DNA from: Candidatus Aminicenantota bacterium
Lineage (GTDB): Bacteria; Acidobacteriota; Aminicenantia; Aminicenantales; UBA8522
Assembly: GCA_017886205.1 (NCBI GenBank)
Contig: JAFNEO010000057.1
Location: forward strand, 33,419 to 97,418
Reading direction: 5' to 3'
Length of the DNA stretch: 64,000 nt
The notes beneath the pieces were generated by a model. The model saw nothing but the letters and a program-made list of their open reading frames with translations. It was not told where the DNA came from and made no database searches. Shown in pieces: positions 7,259 through 15,877 of this stretch (its first letter is position 1; each line of letters starts with the position of its first letter). Both the position numbers and the translations under genes were made by a program.

Positions 7259-9058
7259 CTATTTCTTGATCTTGACCGGAATCGAGACCATCCCCCGAAA
7301 AACATAAGGGATGGGGAGCTGGTATTCCCCCAGGGTGGACCGAGTCAGTTCGGTGGGTCCCGAGGCCGCGGCCCGCGGAGAAGCGAATAGGGATTTCATC
7401 GAGGGCGGCAGGTTCGGCATCTCCTCACCTTTGAGAAAAAGCCCCGGCTTGGAGGCCATCATCTTAAAGTAGATGCGGTTATTTTTGCGCAGGCTGTTGA
7501 GGATACGAATCAATTGCCCCAGGCTGCGCGGGACGAAATCCTGACTCCGGTACTGGAGAGCCTCGACCTGATGGATGGAAGCGGCATCGGCGATGATCAG
7601 CTGGAACTCGGATCCGGCCGGAAGCGGAGGTGCTTCGATGACAACCTCCTCCTCGAAGCTCTGGCCGCCGAAGGCACGGCAGTAGATCTTCACCTGGATC
7701 CGCTCGCCGGACGAAACTTCGTACTTGTCCAGCCAGACCCTTTCCAGGGAGGAGAACCTCGCTTCTTCCATGGCGCGGATGTTCAGGTTGATGCGGTGAA
7801 TGCCGACGGCCTGGAACTCGTTGTTAGTCAGGAAATAGACCACCGCCGTCAGCAGGCCGCTGAGGTTAGTCTTGGCCGCATCCAGGTTACCCGAGAAGAG
7901 GTCCTCGAGATGGACGCCGGCCCCGTTGTCCAGATAGACGTCGCCGTCGAGCGCATAGGAGAGATCGCCGATGGACCGTTCTTCGCTCGAGAGAACGGAA
8001 GCGACCGTCATATTCACGAGCAATGGGGTCAGGATCTTGTCGTTAGTCAGTTCGAGCTTGAATTCCTTACTCCGTCCGCCGGCTTCGCTGAGGCGGATCT
8101 CCAGCGGGACGGGCTGAGGCATCCTGCCCAGCTCGCCCAGCAAACCGGCCGTCCGATCCTGCAAGAAACGTCCCAGCCGCATTCCCGCAGTGGCCAGCTT
8201 GAACGAGTTCTCGAGGCTCGGGACAATGACCACGACATTGGCCGCGGCCATGGTGTAGTCTACCTTTCCCAGGTTATAGAGGGAATGCCCGAAGGCCAGG
8301 ACCCGCTCCCCATCGACATAGGTCACGGTGCCCACCGCGGCCGAGCGGAGGTCTCCGCCGACCAGCTCGACGGCGACGGGGTCCCCTTCTCGCAGGGTCA
8401 TCCCAGCCGCGGGCGCAACGGCTACGGACTGCCCCGGGGTGCCTGAGTCCATCGGGTTGAGTCCCCAGCGGGCGAAGAGAGGCCGGGCTTCCTCAACGAC
8501 CGCCCGAGAGAACCCGCCGAAGACAAGGGGGACACCGATCGGGGCCAGCGTCTGCCCCCGGGAGAACACGGCCGGCCGGGTCGCAACCAGGTCTTTGACC
8601 ACGGCTATAAGGTCAGCCAGCGAAAGGCTGGTCTGGAGCGGGAGCGAAGGGACGGCGGAAGGCTTGGCTGGCCCGGGCGACTCGGCCACGGCCAGCATCT
8701 CACCGATCGGCGTGATCCCGGCGATCGGCTCCTTGGAAAAGGGAAAAGAATAGGCGATGGCGCCGATGAGTTTGCCGTCGATATAGACGGGACTTCCGCT
8801 CATCCCCTGGATGATGCCGGTGCTCTCGAGGCCCTTGCCGGAAAGCCTGGCCAGGATAATATTCCTCTTCGGCTGGTTGTTGGCGATAAGGCCCAGGATC
8901 TCGACGTCGAACTCCTCGATATCTCCGGCCAAGAAAACGGTCCGGCCCTTCCCTTTCATGCCCGGCTTCACCTGCTCCAAGGGCATGATGGGGGTGGACG
9001 CCTGAATCAGCCCAAGACACGTCCCCAATATGACGGCCAGCGCCGTGATGTGCTTAAT
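7259..9058 (-). CDS. SpoIVB-type (S55) serine peptidase domain protein
   Basis: The N-terminal domain matches the S55 family founded by SpoIVB: VKPGMKGKGRTVFLAGD, then the nucleophile motif GIIQGMSGSPVYIDGKLIGA and GITPIGEML. SpoIVB itself cleaves a regulatory partner outside the membrane. The C-terminal half is beta-rich with no clear assignment. The ORF track starts at TTG 9028, inside the signal sequence and without a ribosome site. Reading back in frame, no ATG exists before the stop at 9086-9088, but an ATT at 9056-9058 follows GGGAGAAGG and would give KHITALAVILGTCLGLIQAS, a good signal peptide. I therefore propose a rare AUU start. The substrate is unknown; the beta-propeller protein downstream is the obvious candidate partner. 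Confidence 0.78.
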   Translation of the reverse strand: MKHITALAVILGTCLGLIQASTPIMPLEQVKPGMKGKGRTVFLAGDIEEFDVEILGLIANNQPKRNIILARLSGKGLESTGIIQGMSGSPVYIDGKLIGAIAYSFPFSKEPIAGITPIGEMLAVAESPGPAKPSAVPSLPLQTSLSLADLIAVVKDLVATRPAVFSRGQTLAPIGVPLVFGGFSRAVVEEARPLFARWGLNPMDSGTPGQSVAVAPAAGMTLREGDPVAVELVGGDLRSAAVGTVTYVDGERVLAFGHSLYNLGKVDYTMAAANVVVIVPSLENSFKLATAGMRLGRFLQDRTAGLLGELGRMPQPVPLEIRLSEAGGRSKEFKLELTNDKILTPLLVNMTVASVLSSEERSIGDLSYALDGDVYLDNGAGVHLEDLFSGNLDAAKTNLSGLLTAVVYFLTNNEFQAVGIHRINLNIRAMEEARFSSLERVWLDKYEVSSGERIQVKIYCRAFGGQSFEEEVVIEAPPLPAGSEFQLIIADAASIHQVEALQYRSQDFVPRSLGQLIRILNSLRKNNRIYFKMMASKPGLFLKGEEMPNLPPSMKSLFASPRAAASGPTELTRSTLGEYQLPIPYVFRGMVSIPVKIKK

Positions 9059-9115
9059 GGTCCTTCTCCCTAGGAACGTCCATTCTCAGCTTCTCCTTGT
9101 CAGGACCGGCCGACG

Positions 9116-9144
9116 TTGACCATGAAGGGCAACTTTTATACAAT
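9116..9144 (+). promoter_or_regulatory. Near-consensus promoter giving a leaderless transcript
   Basis: TTGACC at 9116-9121, a 17-nt spacer and TACAAT at 9139-9144. The predicted start (about 9151) is one base before the ATG at 9152, and no ribosome site precedes that ATG. Confidence 0.6.
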
Positions 9145-9151
9145 CGGGCCG

Positions 9152-10117
9152 ATGAAGGCTTTCCTCACCGGCGGAACCGGTTTCATCGGAACTCATCTGA
9201 TCGATCTCCTGCTGGCCAGGGATGTGGAGGTCTATGTCCTTGTCCGGAACCCGGATAAAGAACCGGCCCTCCTGGAAAAGGAAGTCCGGGTGCTGAGGGG
9301 GGACCTTTTCTCTATCCCTGCCCTTCCGGCCGGCCTCGACATCGTGTTCCACCTCGCCGGCAAAACACGATCCCTGAATTCGGATGATTATTATACTGTA
9401 AACCAAGAAGGAACGGCAAGCCTCTTCCGCTCCCTGGGCCGACTCAAAGAGCGTCCCAAGGTTATTGTCCTCAGCAGCCAAGCCGCGGCCGGCCCGTCAC
9501 TCGGAGGGCAACCGGTTAAAGAGAGCGACCCGCCTCGCCCGGTCACGCCCTACGGATGGAGCAAGCTTCGCGGCGAGCAGGAAGCCCTCAAGTTTAGGAA
9601 CGAGTTCCCCATCGTCATCGCCAGGGCCTGCTCAGTCTTCGGACCCCAGGACCGGGACTTCCTCACCTATTTCAGGCTCGCGGCAAGGGGGATCGTCCTT
9701 ACTCTAAAGACAAAAAAAGCCGCCAGCCTGATTTATATCAAGGACCTGGCCGAAGCGCTTTTCCTCTGCGCCCGAACAGGACTCCCGAGCGGAGAAATCT
9801 TCAACATCGCCGACTCTCGGATATACACCTTGGAAGAACTCGGGATGGCGGCGGCCGCTGCGCTGGGAAGAAAATGCCGGATAGTGAAGATCCCGAAGAG
9901 CCTGCTCTACCTCGTTTCGCTGCTCTTTGAGGCTGGCCATCATGTGACGAGGAACGCCGGGCTTTTCAACCGCGATAAGTATCGTGACCTGATGCAGCCC
10001 GGATGGCTGGTGGACGTCAGAAAGGCCGCCGAGTTGCTCTCCTTCCGCACCCGCTATCCCCTGGACCGGGCGGTAGAGGAGACGATATCCTGGTATCTCG
10101 CCGAGCGGAGGCTGTGA
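9152..10117 (+). CDS. NAD-dependent epimerase/dehydratase (extended SDR)
   Basis: Extended short-chain dehydrogenase. The protein opens MKAFLTGGTGFIGTHL, the dinucleotide loop TGGTGFIG. LDIVFHLAGKT, VLSSQAAAG (catalytic Ser region) and PYGWSKLRGEQEAL (YxxxK) follow. It is about 321 residues long, normal for nucleotide-sugar or hydroxysteroid-type epimerases; the substrate cannot be told. The ORF track starts at TTG 9116, but that codon is the promoter -35 box, so I start at ATG 9152. It is convergent with the DsbD-N-like gene and shares a hairpin terminator with it. Confidence 0.8.
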   Translation: MKAFLTGGTGFIGTHLIDLLLARDVEVYVLVRNPDKEPALLEKEVRVLRGDLFSIPALPAGLDIVFHLAGKTRSLNSDDYYTVNQEGTASLFRSLGRLKERPKVIVLSSQAAAGPSLGGQPVKESDPPRPVTPYGWSKLRGEQEALKFRNEFPIVIARACSVFGPQDRDFLTYFRLAARGIVLTLKTKKAASLIYIKDLAEALFLCARTGLPSGEIFNIADSRIYTLEELGMAAAAALGRKCRIVKIPKSLLYLVSLLFEAGHHVTRNAGLFNRDKYRDLMQPGWLVDVRKAAELLSFRTRYPLDRAVEETISWYLAERRL

Positions 10118-10136
10118 AGGGCCTCAGGGGCCCTTC
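10116..10136. terminator. Bidirectional hairpin between convergent stops
   Basis: GAAGGGCC and GGCCCTTC form a perfect 8-bp stem with a TCAGG loop. It overlaps the epimerase TGA and the stop of the leftward gene. No long U-run follows, so termination is plausible but not certain. Confidence 0.45.
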
Positions 10137-10606
10137 CGGACGGCCCCGGGACGGGTGGAAAAGCTGACGAAAAACTTGGCCGTGTTCTTGACGCACCAGC
10201 CCTCTTCGCGAGACCGGGCGAAATATCTGACCCGTCCTTCCAGTATATGGCTCCCCTTCTTGGCTTCCAGGCTGATGGTGAATGGGATCCGGATGGCCTT
10301 CTCGAGGTCGAGCGACTCTTCTTCCTCTCGAACGACGGTTTCGATCTCCAAGTCGGTGGCGGTATAGAAATTCTTGGGGAAGTTGACCTCGGCGCAGGGC
10401 TTGAACTCGATCGTGAAATCCGGCTGCGGGCTGACGGCGATGCCTTCGTGGAGACTGAGCTTCAAGAGAACCGCTCCCTCCTCCCCCCGTGAGAGCTTGC
10501 GGGGGACGATCGAGGCCTCTATCTTGAGAAAGTCCTCCTGAACAGAAAAAAGACTGAGCAGAGCCAGGCAGAGGGCGCCCGGCAACCGACGGATTGGACT
10601 TGTCAT
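10124..10606 (-). CDS. Exported protein with DsbD-N-like domain
   Basis: About 160 residues after choosing the ATG at 10606 (ORF track: 10699), which opens a signal peptide (RRLPGALCLALLSLFSV). The remainder resembles the immunoglobulin-like N-terminal domain of DsbD (LSRGEEGAVLLKLSLHEGIAV, then VRYFARSREEGWCVKNTAKF). In DsbD this domain relays electrons to periplasmic thioredoxin-like proteins through two cysteines. Here the cysteines are FKPCAEV and GWCVKN, so a redox role is not proved. No DsbD membrane domain is encoded next to it. The family assignment is moderate. Confidence 0.5.
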   Translation of the reverse strand: MTSPIRRLPGALCLALLSLFSVQEDFLKIEASIVPRKLSRGEEGAVLLKLSLHEGIAVSPQPDFTIEFKPCAEVNFPKNFYTATDLEIETVVREEEESLDLEKAIRIPFTISLEAKKGSHILEGRVRYFARSREEGWCVKNTAKFFVSFSTRPGAVRKGP

Positions 10607-10710
10607 CGGGGCTCCGATTCCACTTTCCACCCGAGGACTATGGTACTCTCGGAAACCGAGCCCGTCAACCCGGATCAAAATCTCGCCTTTATTTTTCAAA
10701 ATTCATCCAT

Positions 10711-10716
10711 TATAAT
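10711..10716 (+). promoter_or_regulatory. TATAAT -10 box of fabH
   Basis: A perfect TATAAT lies 13 nt before the fabH ATG at 10730, leaving a leader of only about 7 nt with no ribosome site. The -35 region is poor. Confidence 0.4.
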
Positions 10717-10729
10717 GGGGGCCATTGCC

Positions 10730-11731
10730 ATGAACAGACGAACGATCATCACCGGAATCGGTCACTTTGTTCCCCCCCGCGTGGTCACCAACTTCGACCT
10801 CGAAAAGCTGATGAACACCTCGGACGAATGGATCCGCCAGAGGTCGGGCATCGTGGAGAGGCGCCACGTCGAGCCCGGAGTCGGGACTTCGGACCTCGCC
10901 TATGAGGCCTCGCGGGTGGCGATCCGAAGCGCCGGCATCGAGAAATCCGAGATCGACCTCATCATCGCCGCCACCCTCTCCCCCGACCACTATTTTCCCG
11001 GCATCGGCGTCCAGGTCCAGGCCAAGCTGGGCCTCGCCCCGATCGGTGCCATCGATATCCGGAATCAGTGCTCCGGTTTCATCTACGCCCTCTCGGTGGC
11101 CGACCAGTACGTCCGGACGGGCGCCCACAAAAAAATCCTGCTGGTGGCCGCCGAAGTCCAATCGACCAACCTGGATTACTCGGACAGCGGCCGGGACATG
11201 GCTGTTTTGTTCGGAGACGGGGCGGCCGCCCTCATCCTCGAGCCGCACGACCAAAACGACGGCCGGGGCATCTTGTCCACCCATCTTTTCGCCGACGGCC
11301 GCCATGCCTCCGACCTCTGGTTGGAAAAGCCGAGCTGCCTGGATAAGCCGTGCGTCACCGAAGAGCTGGCCCGGACCAAGAAGTTCTTCCCTTACATGGA
11401 CGGCAAGAACGTTTTCAAGAACGCCTCTGAAAAAATGCCGGAAGCGGTCCGGATCGCTCTCCAGCACAACGGCCTTAAGGTGGAGGACGTCTCTCTGCTC
11501 ATCCCCCACCAGGCCAACGACCGGATCACCCAGATGGTCGCTCACAACCTCAAGATCCCTCTGGAAAAGGTCATCCGCAACATCCACAAATACGGCAACA
11601 CAACGGCGGCGTCCATCCCCATCGCCCTCGCTGAGTCCATCCAGGAGGGCCGGGTCAAGGCCGGCGATATCATCGTACTGACGGCCTTCGGGTCCGGCTA
11701 CACCTGGGCATCTGCGGTCCTGCGATGGTGA
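10730..11731 (+). CDS. fabH: Beta-ketoacyl-ACP synthase III
   Basis: 333 residues starting MNRRTIITGIGHFVPPRVV. FabH condenses acetyl-CoA with malonyl-ACP to start fatty acid synthesis. The catalytic triad is visible: Cys in IRNQCSGFIYAL, His in LLIPHQANDRI and Asn in KYGNTTAASIP. The end AFGSGYTWASAVLRW is the family's usual C-terminus. The ORF track starts at 10640, upstream of the TATAAT box, so the ATG at 10730 is preferred. It stands alone rather than in a fab operon. A related HMG-CoA-synthase-like or OleA-type enzyme is less likely. Confidence 0.92.
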   Translation: MNRRTIITGIGHFVPPRVVTNFDLEKLMNTSDEWIRQRSGIVERRHVEPGVGTSDLAYEASRVAIRSAGIEKSEIDLIIAATLSPDHYFPGIGVQVQAKLGLAPIGAIDIRNQCSGFIYALSVADQYVRTGAHKKILLVAAEVQSTNLDYSDSGRDMAVLFGDGAAALILEPHDQNDGRGILSTHLFADGRHASDLWLEKPSCLDKPCVTEELARTKKFFPYMDGKNVFKNASEKMPEAVRIALQHNGLKVEDVSLLIPHQANDRITQMVAHNLKIPLEKVIRNIHKYGNTTAASIPIALAESIQEGRVKAGDIIVLTAFGSGYTWASAVLRW

Positions 11732-11748
11732 GGCAAAAACTTTCTTGG

Positions 11749-11790
11749 AATCCCTTGCCTTTTTGTGATAGGATTCAGGGCAAGGAATTT
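11749..11790 (+). terminator. Possible rho-independent terminator of fabH
   Basis: CCTTGCC (11753-11759) pairs with GGCAAGG (11779-11785) across a 19-nt loop, followed by AATTTTT. The long loop lowers confidence. Confidence 0.35.
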
Positions 11791-11825
11791 TTCGGGCCGT
11801 GGATTGTATAAATAAGGAGGCTTCT

Positions 11826-13601
11826 ATGCGAAAACCGATCGTTCCTATTTTCCTCTTCGTCTTCGCCTTTGCCTTCCTGGGTCTGGGCTTTCTCCTCTCC
11901 CAGCAGAATCAGGAAGAAGCCAAGTTTCAGAAGGTGATGGACGCCTATCTCGATGCCTACTGGAAATTCTACCCGACTGCGGCCACCATGGCCGGTTATC
12001 ACAAATACAATGACAAGCTCGAGGACCTGGGCGAGAATAACATCGAAAAACACCACGAAGAGCTGGACTTGTTCAGCCAGGATATGGTGACCAAGGCGGA
12101 CAAGACCAAGCTCGGCGCCGAGTCCCAGATCGACTACGACATCCTGAGAAACGCCCTGGACCTGGAGCTGATGCGCCATGAGAACCTCCTCCCCTGGCAA
12201 TACAACCCCATTTTTTATAATCAGATCTTCATGGACAGCCTCAGGAGCCTCTTAACCAAGGAGTTCGGTCCCCTTGACGCCCGGATGAAGGCCGCCATCG
12301 AAAGGGCGAAAGCCATCCCCGGCCTGGTTAAACAGGCCAAGGCAAACCTTCAAACCCCGCCCCAGATCTATACAGAAACGGCCATCAAGCAGTTCCCCGG
12401 GATCATGGATTTCTACAAGGTTGATGTGCCCAAGCTCATCGAACCGGCGCCGGCCGAGATGAAGTCCCGGTTCCAAGCCGAATGGACCAAGGTTGTGGCC
12501 GCACTGGAAGACTACCAGTCGTTCCTTCAGACTCAGCTCTTGCCCAAGTCCACGGGCAATTTCCGGCTCGGTGAACAGGCGCACTCCCGGCTGCTCACCC
12601 TGACCAGCGAGTTCAGCATTCCCGCCCAGGAGCTGGTGGCCCGGGCAAACGCCGACTATAAAAACCTCCGTCGGGAGATGTTCCTCGTCGGCATCCCCTT
12701 TTACCGGATCATGTACCCCAACATCAACCTCGAGCAGCTAACCACCCAGCGCGGTGAAGAGGAAGTCCGCGACGCCGTCATACAGGGAGTGTTCGACAAG
12801 ATCAAGGTCGAGCATCCGACGCGGGAGAACCTCCTCGACCGGGACAAAGCGAACGTCGAAGCGCTCAAGAGTTTCTTCGAACAGACGAAGTTCATCGACC
12901 TCCCCGACACGGGCCTGATGATCGAACCAATGCCCCTGGCCTGCCGGGGTCTCACTTTAACGAGGCTGCTGGCTCCCGGACCTTATGAGACGGGCGGCAC
13001 CTACACCGTCGAAATCAGCCCCCTGCCCGTCGACCTGACGGATGATCAAGCCAAGGATCTATTGGAAGAGTACAACAACTTCTACTCGCCTTTCTGGGCT
13101 GTGCGGAGCATTTACCCGGGCTCGTTCGTGCCCACATTCTTCACTCAGAAATCGGGCTCTCTATTGAGAAAGTTGTATCCCAACATGCCGCTCCTCAAAG
13201 GATGGCCGGTCTATGTCGAGGAGATGTTGATCTACGGAGGGTTCGGCAACTACGACCTCCGCCAGCGGCTCAACCAGATCAAGAGCCAGCTCAAGATCGT
13301 TATGGACTTCCAGCTCGAGCTCAACATCCATCAGGCGGGGATGACCAAGGAGCAGGCTATCTCCTACATGACCAAGCGCGGATTCCAAACGCCAGCCGAG
13401 GCCGAATCCAAGTGGAATCGCATCCTGCTCAACCCCTGCGATGCGGCCTATCCATACATCGGCATCCAGGAAATCCGGGACATAGAGAAAGACTACAAGA
13501 AGATGAAGGGCGAGGCGTTCAGCCAGAAGGAGTTCCTGCAGAAGCTGCTGAGCTACGGTGCGCTGCCCATCCGCCACCTAAAGGCCAAGCTCGCCCAATA
13601 A
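11826..13601 (+). CDS. DUF885 family exported hydrolase-like protein
   Basis: 591 residues from the ATG at 11826, which follows an AAGGAGG site; the upstream TTG in the ORF track is not supported. A signal peptide (KPIVPIFLFVFAFAFLGLGFLLS) leads into a DUF885 domain: FYPTAATMAGYHKYNDKLEDLG at the start, YDILRNALDLELMRHENLLPWQYNP in the middle, and LLSYGALPIRHLKAKL at the end. DUF885 proteins are helical, but the canonical zinc-peptidase HExxH is not seen in this copy; the expected region reads YVEEMLIYGGF. It may therefore be a divergent or inactive member. It lies 61 bp upstream of tatD, with the same orientation. Confidence 0.75.
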   Translation: MRKPIVPIFLFVFAFAFLGLGFLLSQQNQEEAKFQKVMDAYLDAYWKFYPTAATMAGYHKYNDKLEDLGENNIEKHHEELDLFSQDMVTKADKTKLGAESQIDYDILRNALDLELMRHENLLPWQYNPIFYNQIFMDSLRSLLTKEFGPLDARMKAAIERAKAIPGLVKQAKANLQTPPQIYTETAIKQFPGIMDFYKVDVPKLIEPAPAEMKSRFQAEWTKVVAALEDYQSFLQTQLLPKSTGNFRLGEQAHSRLLTLTSEFSIPAQELVARANADYKNLRREMFLVGIPFYRIMYPNINLEQLTTQRGEEEVRDAVIQGVFDKIKVEHPTRENLLDRDKANVEALKSFFEQTKFIDLPDTGLMIEPMPLACRGLTLTRLLAPGPYETGGTYTVEISPLPVDLTDDQAKDLLEEYNNFYSPFWAVRSIYPGSFVPTFFTQKSGSLLRKLYPNMPLLKGWPVYVEEMLIYGGFGNYDLRQRLNQIKSQLKIVMDFQLELNIHQAGMTKEQAISYMTKRGFQTPAEAESKWNRILLNPCDAAYPYIGIQEIRDIEKDYKKMKGEAFSQKEFLQKLLSYGALPIRHLKAKLAQ

Positions 13602-13662
13602 CAAGAGCCCTTTGACTCGCCGGAGATCGGCCGTGATCTCCGGGAGGAGAAACCGTTTCCTG

Positions 13663-14439
13663 ATGGAAATCGCCGACTCCCATGCCCATCTGGACATGGC
13701 CGAGTTCGACCCGGACCGCGAAGAGGTGGTGCGGCGGGCCTGGGCCGGCGGCGTCAAAGTTCTGCTCTGTCCCATCGACCTGACGGCTCCGGAGAGCCTT
13801 CCCCGAATTCTCAAGCTTAAGCAGGAATTCTCCTGGGTCTCGGCCGCGGCCGGAATCCATCCCCACCAGGCCAAGGATTTTTCCCCGTCGCATCTCGAAA
13901 CGATCCGCAGGCTGGCGAGGGCCGGGAAGATCGCGGCGGTCGGGGAGATCGGGATCGACCACCACTACAACTACTCCCCTGCTCCGGTCCAGGCCGAGGT
14001 CTTTCGGGCTCAGCTCCGCCTGGCCCAGGAGTTGGAGCTTCCCGTCGTCGTCCACAGTAGGGACGCAGGAAAGCAGATTCTGGAGACAGTTGAGGAGGAA
14101 GGGTTCAGCCGCGGAGGCGTGCTCCATTGTTTCACCGAGGACCAGGAGACCGCCGAGCGAATGATCGGGCTGGGTTTCTTCATCTCCTTTTCGGGAATCC
14201 TAACCTACCCCAACGCGCAAAACCTCAGGGAGATCGCGGCCGGGCTCCCCCTGGAAAAAATCCTCGTAGAAACCGACTCGCCCTATCTCGTGCCCCAGCC
14301 GCTGCGCGGTATCAAGAAGAGGAATGAGCCGCTTTTCGTCATCGAAACGGCCAAGATCTTGGCTGAGCTCAAGACGATCACGCTGGAGGAGCTGGCCGCC
14401 ATCACCCTGCGCAACTATCGCTCGGCCTTCAGGGTTTGA
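13663..14439 (+). CDS. tatD: TatD family metal-dependent deoxyribonuclease
   Basis: About 258 residues beginning MEIADSHAHLDMAEFD, where DSHAHLD is the first metal motif. AAGIHPHQAKDF, AVGEIGIDHHYNYSP, VVHSRDAG, HCFTEDQETAERM and VETDSPYLVPQPLRG complete the barrel signatures of TatD, a 3'-5' DNase/exonuclease and D-aminoacyl-tRNA-deacylase-like family. The ORF track start at 13612 adds 17 residues unlike the family; the ATG at 13663 is preferred, though its GGGAGGAG is rather far upstream. The 3' end overlaps the convergent MttB-family gene by 11 bp. Confidence 0.93.
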   Translation: MEIADSHAHLDMAEFDPDREEVVRRAWAGGVKVLLCPIDLTAPESLPRILKLKQEFSWVSAAAGIHPHQAKDFSPSHLETIRRLARAGKIAAVGEIGIDHHYNYSPAPVQAEVFRAQLRLAQELELPVVVHSRDAGKQILETVEEEGFSRGGVLHCFTEDQETAERMIGLGFFISFSGILTYPNAQNLREIAAGLPLEKILVETDSPYLVPQPLRGIKKRNEPLFVIETAKILAELKTITLEELAAITLRNYRSAFRV

Positions 14440-15877
14440 TCGACGAGATGATCCGGCGGAGCTCCTGTTCGAGTTCGGGGTTAAGCGGGGCGGGTCGGTG
14501 AGTCTCGAGAATGCTCTTGGCCTTGTCCCGGGCCCAGTCAGGCGCGCCATCCCTCTTTTTTTCCCAGACGCTGAACGGCCGGCGGTCCAGGAAGGAGTTC
14601 TGCCAGATCTCACGTAGGTGCCGCTTGGTATGGCCGTGGGTCAGGAACGTCCCTCCCGGGCCGACCTCCCGAATAACTTCGACGGCCAACGTTTCCTCAT
14701 TGACGGCGATTCCTTCCATCATCTTGGCGATGATCCCGAAGATCTCGCAGTCCATGATCATCTGGACGAACGACCAGACCGTGCTCCCGCTCAGCAGACC
14801 AACGCCCAGGAGCATGTCCGACATGGCCAATGACGACATGAAAGTGGACAGGGAATTTTCCAGGCCGGCCTGCCAGTTCGGCTCCTTGGCTCCGGTGGCG
14901 AAGGACCCCATCGAAAGCGGGACGCGGTAAAAATCGGCCAGTCGATTGCTGGCCGCGCCGAAAAGAAAATCCTCGGGTCCTCCCCCCGTGTAGGCGCCCG
15001 TCCTGAGGTCCATCACCGTCTGCGCCGCCGCATAAAAGACGGGTGCTCCGGGATAGGCGAGCTCGACGAGGGCTAAGCCGCTCAACACTTCCGCGTTGGC
15101 CACGACGAGGTTTCCGGCCGGGGTCGCCGGCGCGGAAGACGCGGACGAGGCCATGCTCATGAAACCCACGGGGAGGCCGTATTCCGCTCCGACCAGGGCA
15201 GCGTCGAGGCTGCCGCCATCATGGCCCAGGGGAGAGACAGTGCATTCCATGATCGAGAGCAGAGGACGCCTCCGCAGCGCGTCTTTTCCTCCGGCGAGGA
15301 CGGCGGCCATCTCCGCGGCGGCGCGGGCTTCTCTCCCCGAATAGATGCTTTCCGTCTGCACATGCTTGGTCGAGTTCTTCCAGATGGCCAGAAGCTCGTG
15401 GAGGCCGCGCGATTCGGGCGGACAGTCCTGAGCCGAGACAGGAACCCAGTGAAAAGCGACTTCTTCGAGATAATCGGCAACGCGAGCGATGTTTTCCACA
15501 TCCTGGAGGACCGACCGGCGTCGTTCCCCGGTGTGGATGTCAATCACTTCGACCCCGCAGCCATCCGTTCCGACGTAGACATGATTTCCGTCAAGCGGGA
15601 GGTCCAGGACCGAGTTGCGGGCCGCCAAAGTATAGACAGGCGGCGCCTTTTGGAGGGCCTCCTCGATCAGCCGCCCGGGGGCCCGGACGACCATCGAGCC
15701 CGGGTCCACTTCGGCTCCGTGGGATCGCCAGATATCCAGGGCCCTCGGCGAAGGGAATCTGACGCCCACCGATTCGATCACCCTCAGGCTGGCCCGATGG
15801 ATCGCATGAACATCTTCCGGGCTGAGGATATTCAAGCTCAGCCGGGGATTGGAGATGGACTTAACTCTCTCACTCAC
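14429..15877 (-). CDS. MttB-family (trimethylamine methyltransferase-like) protein 1
   Basis: 482 residues of the MttB superfamily, without any in-frame UAG, so a non-pyrrolysine member. These enzymes move a methyl group from quaternary amines (MtgB: glycine betaine) to a cognate corrinoid protein. Family blocks include ILSPEDVHAIHRASLRVIESVGVRF, VGTDGCGVEVIDIHTGERR, NSTKHVQTESIYSG and a conserved-type FLTHGHTKRHLREIW near the end. The segment ATGAKEPNWQAGLEN replaces the LSDAKTNDAQAG of the second copy, so the active-site loop differs. It starts with GTG after AAAGGAG, with a GTGA overlap with the permease stop. It is last in the leftward array. Substrate unknown. Confidence 0.82.
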   Translation of the reverse strand: MSERVKSISNPRLSLNILSPEDVHAIHRASLRVIESVGVRFPSPRALDIWRSHGAEVDPGSMVVRAPGRLIEEALQKAPPVYTLAARNSVLDLPLDGNHVYVGTDGCGVEVIDIHTGERRRSVLQDVENIARVADYLEEVAFHWVPVSAQDCPPESRGLHELLAIWKNSTKHVQTESIYSGREARAAAEMAAVLAGGKDALRRRPLLSIMECTVSPLGHDGGSLDAALVGAEYGLPVGFMSMASSASSAPATPAGNLVVANAEVLSGLALVELAYPGAPVFYAAAQTVMDLRTGAYTGGGPEDFLFGAASNRLADFYRVPLSMGSFATGAKEPNWQAGLENSLSTFMSSLAMSDMLLGVGLLSGSTVWSFVQMIMDCEIFGIIAKMMEGIAVNEETLAVEVIREVGPGGTFLTHGHTKRHLREIWQNSFLDRRPFSVWEKKRDGAPDWARDKAKSILETHRPAPLNPELEQELRRIISSIKP

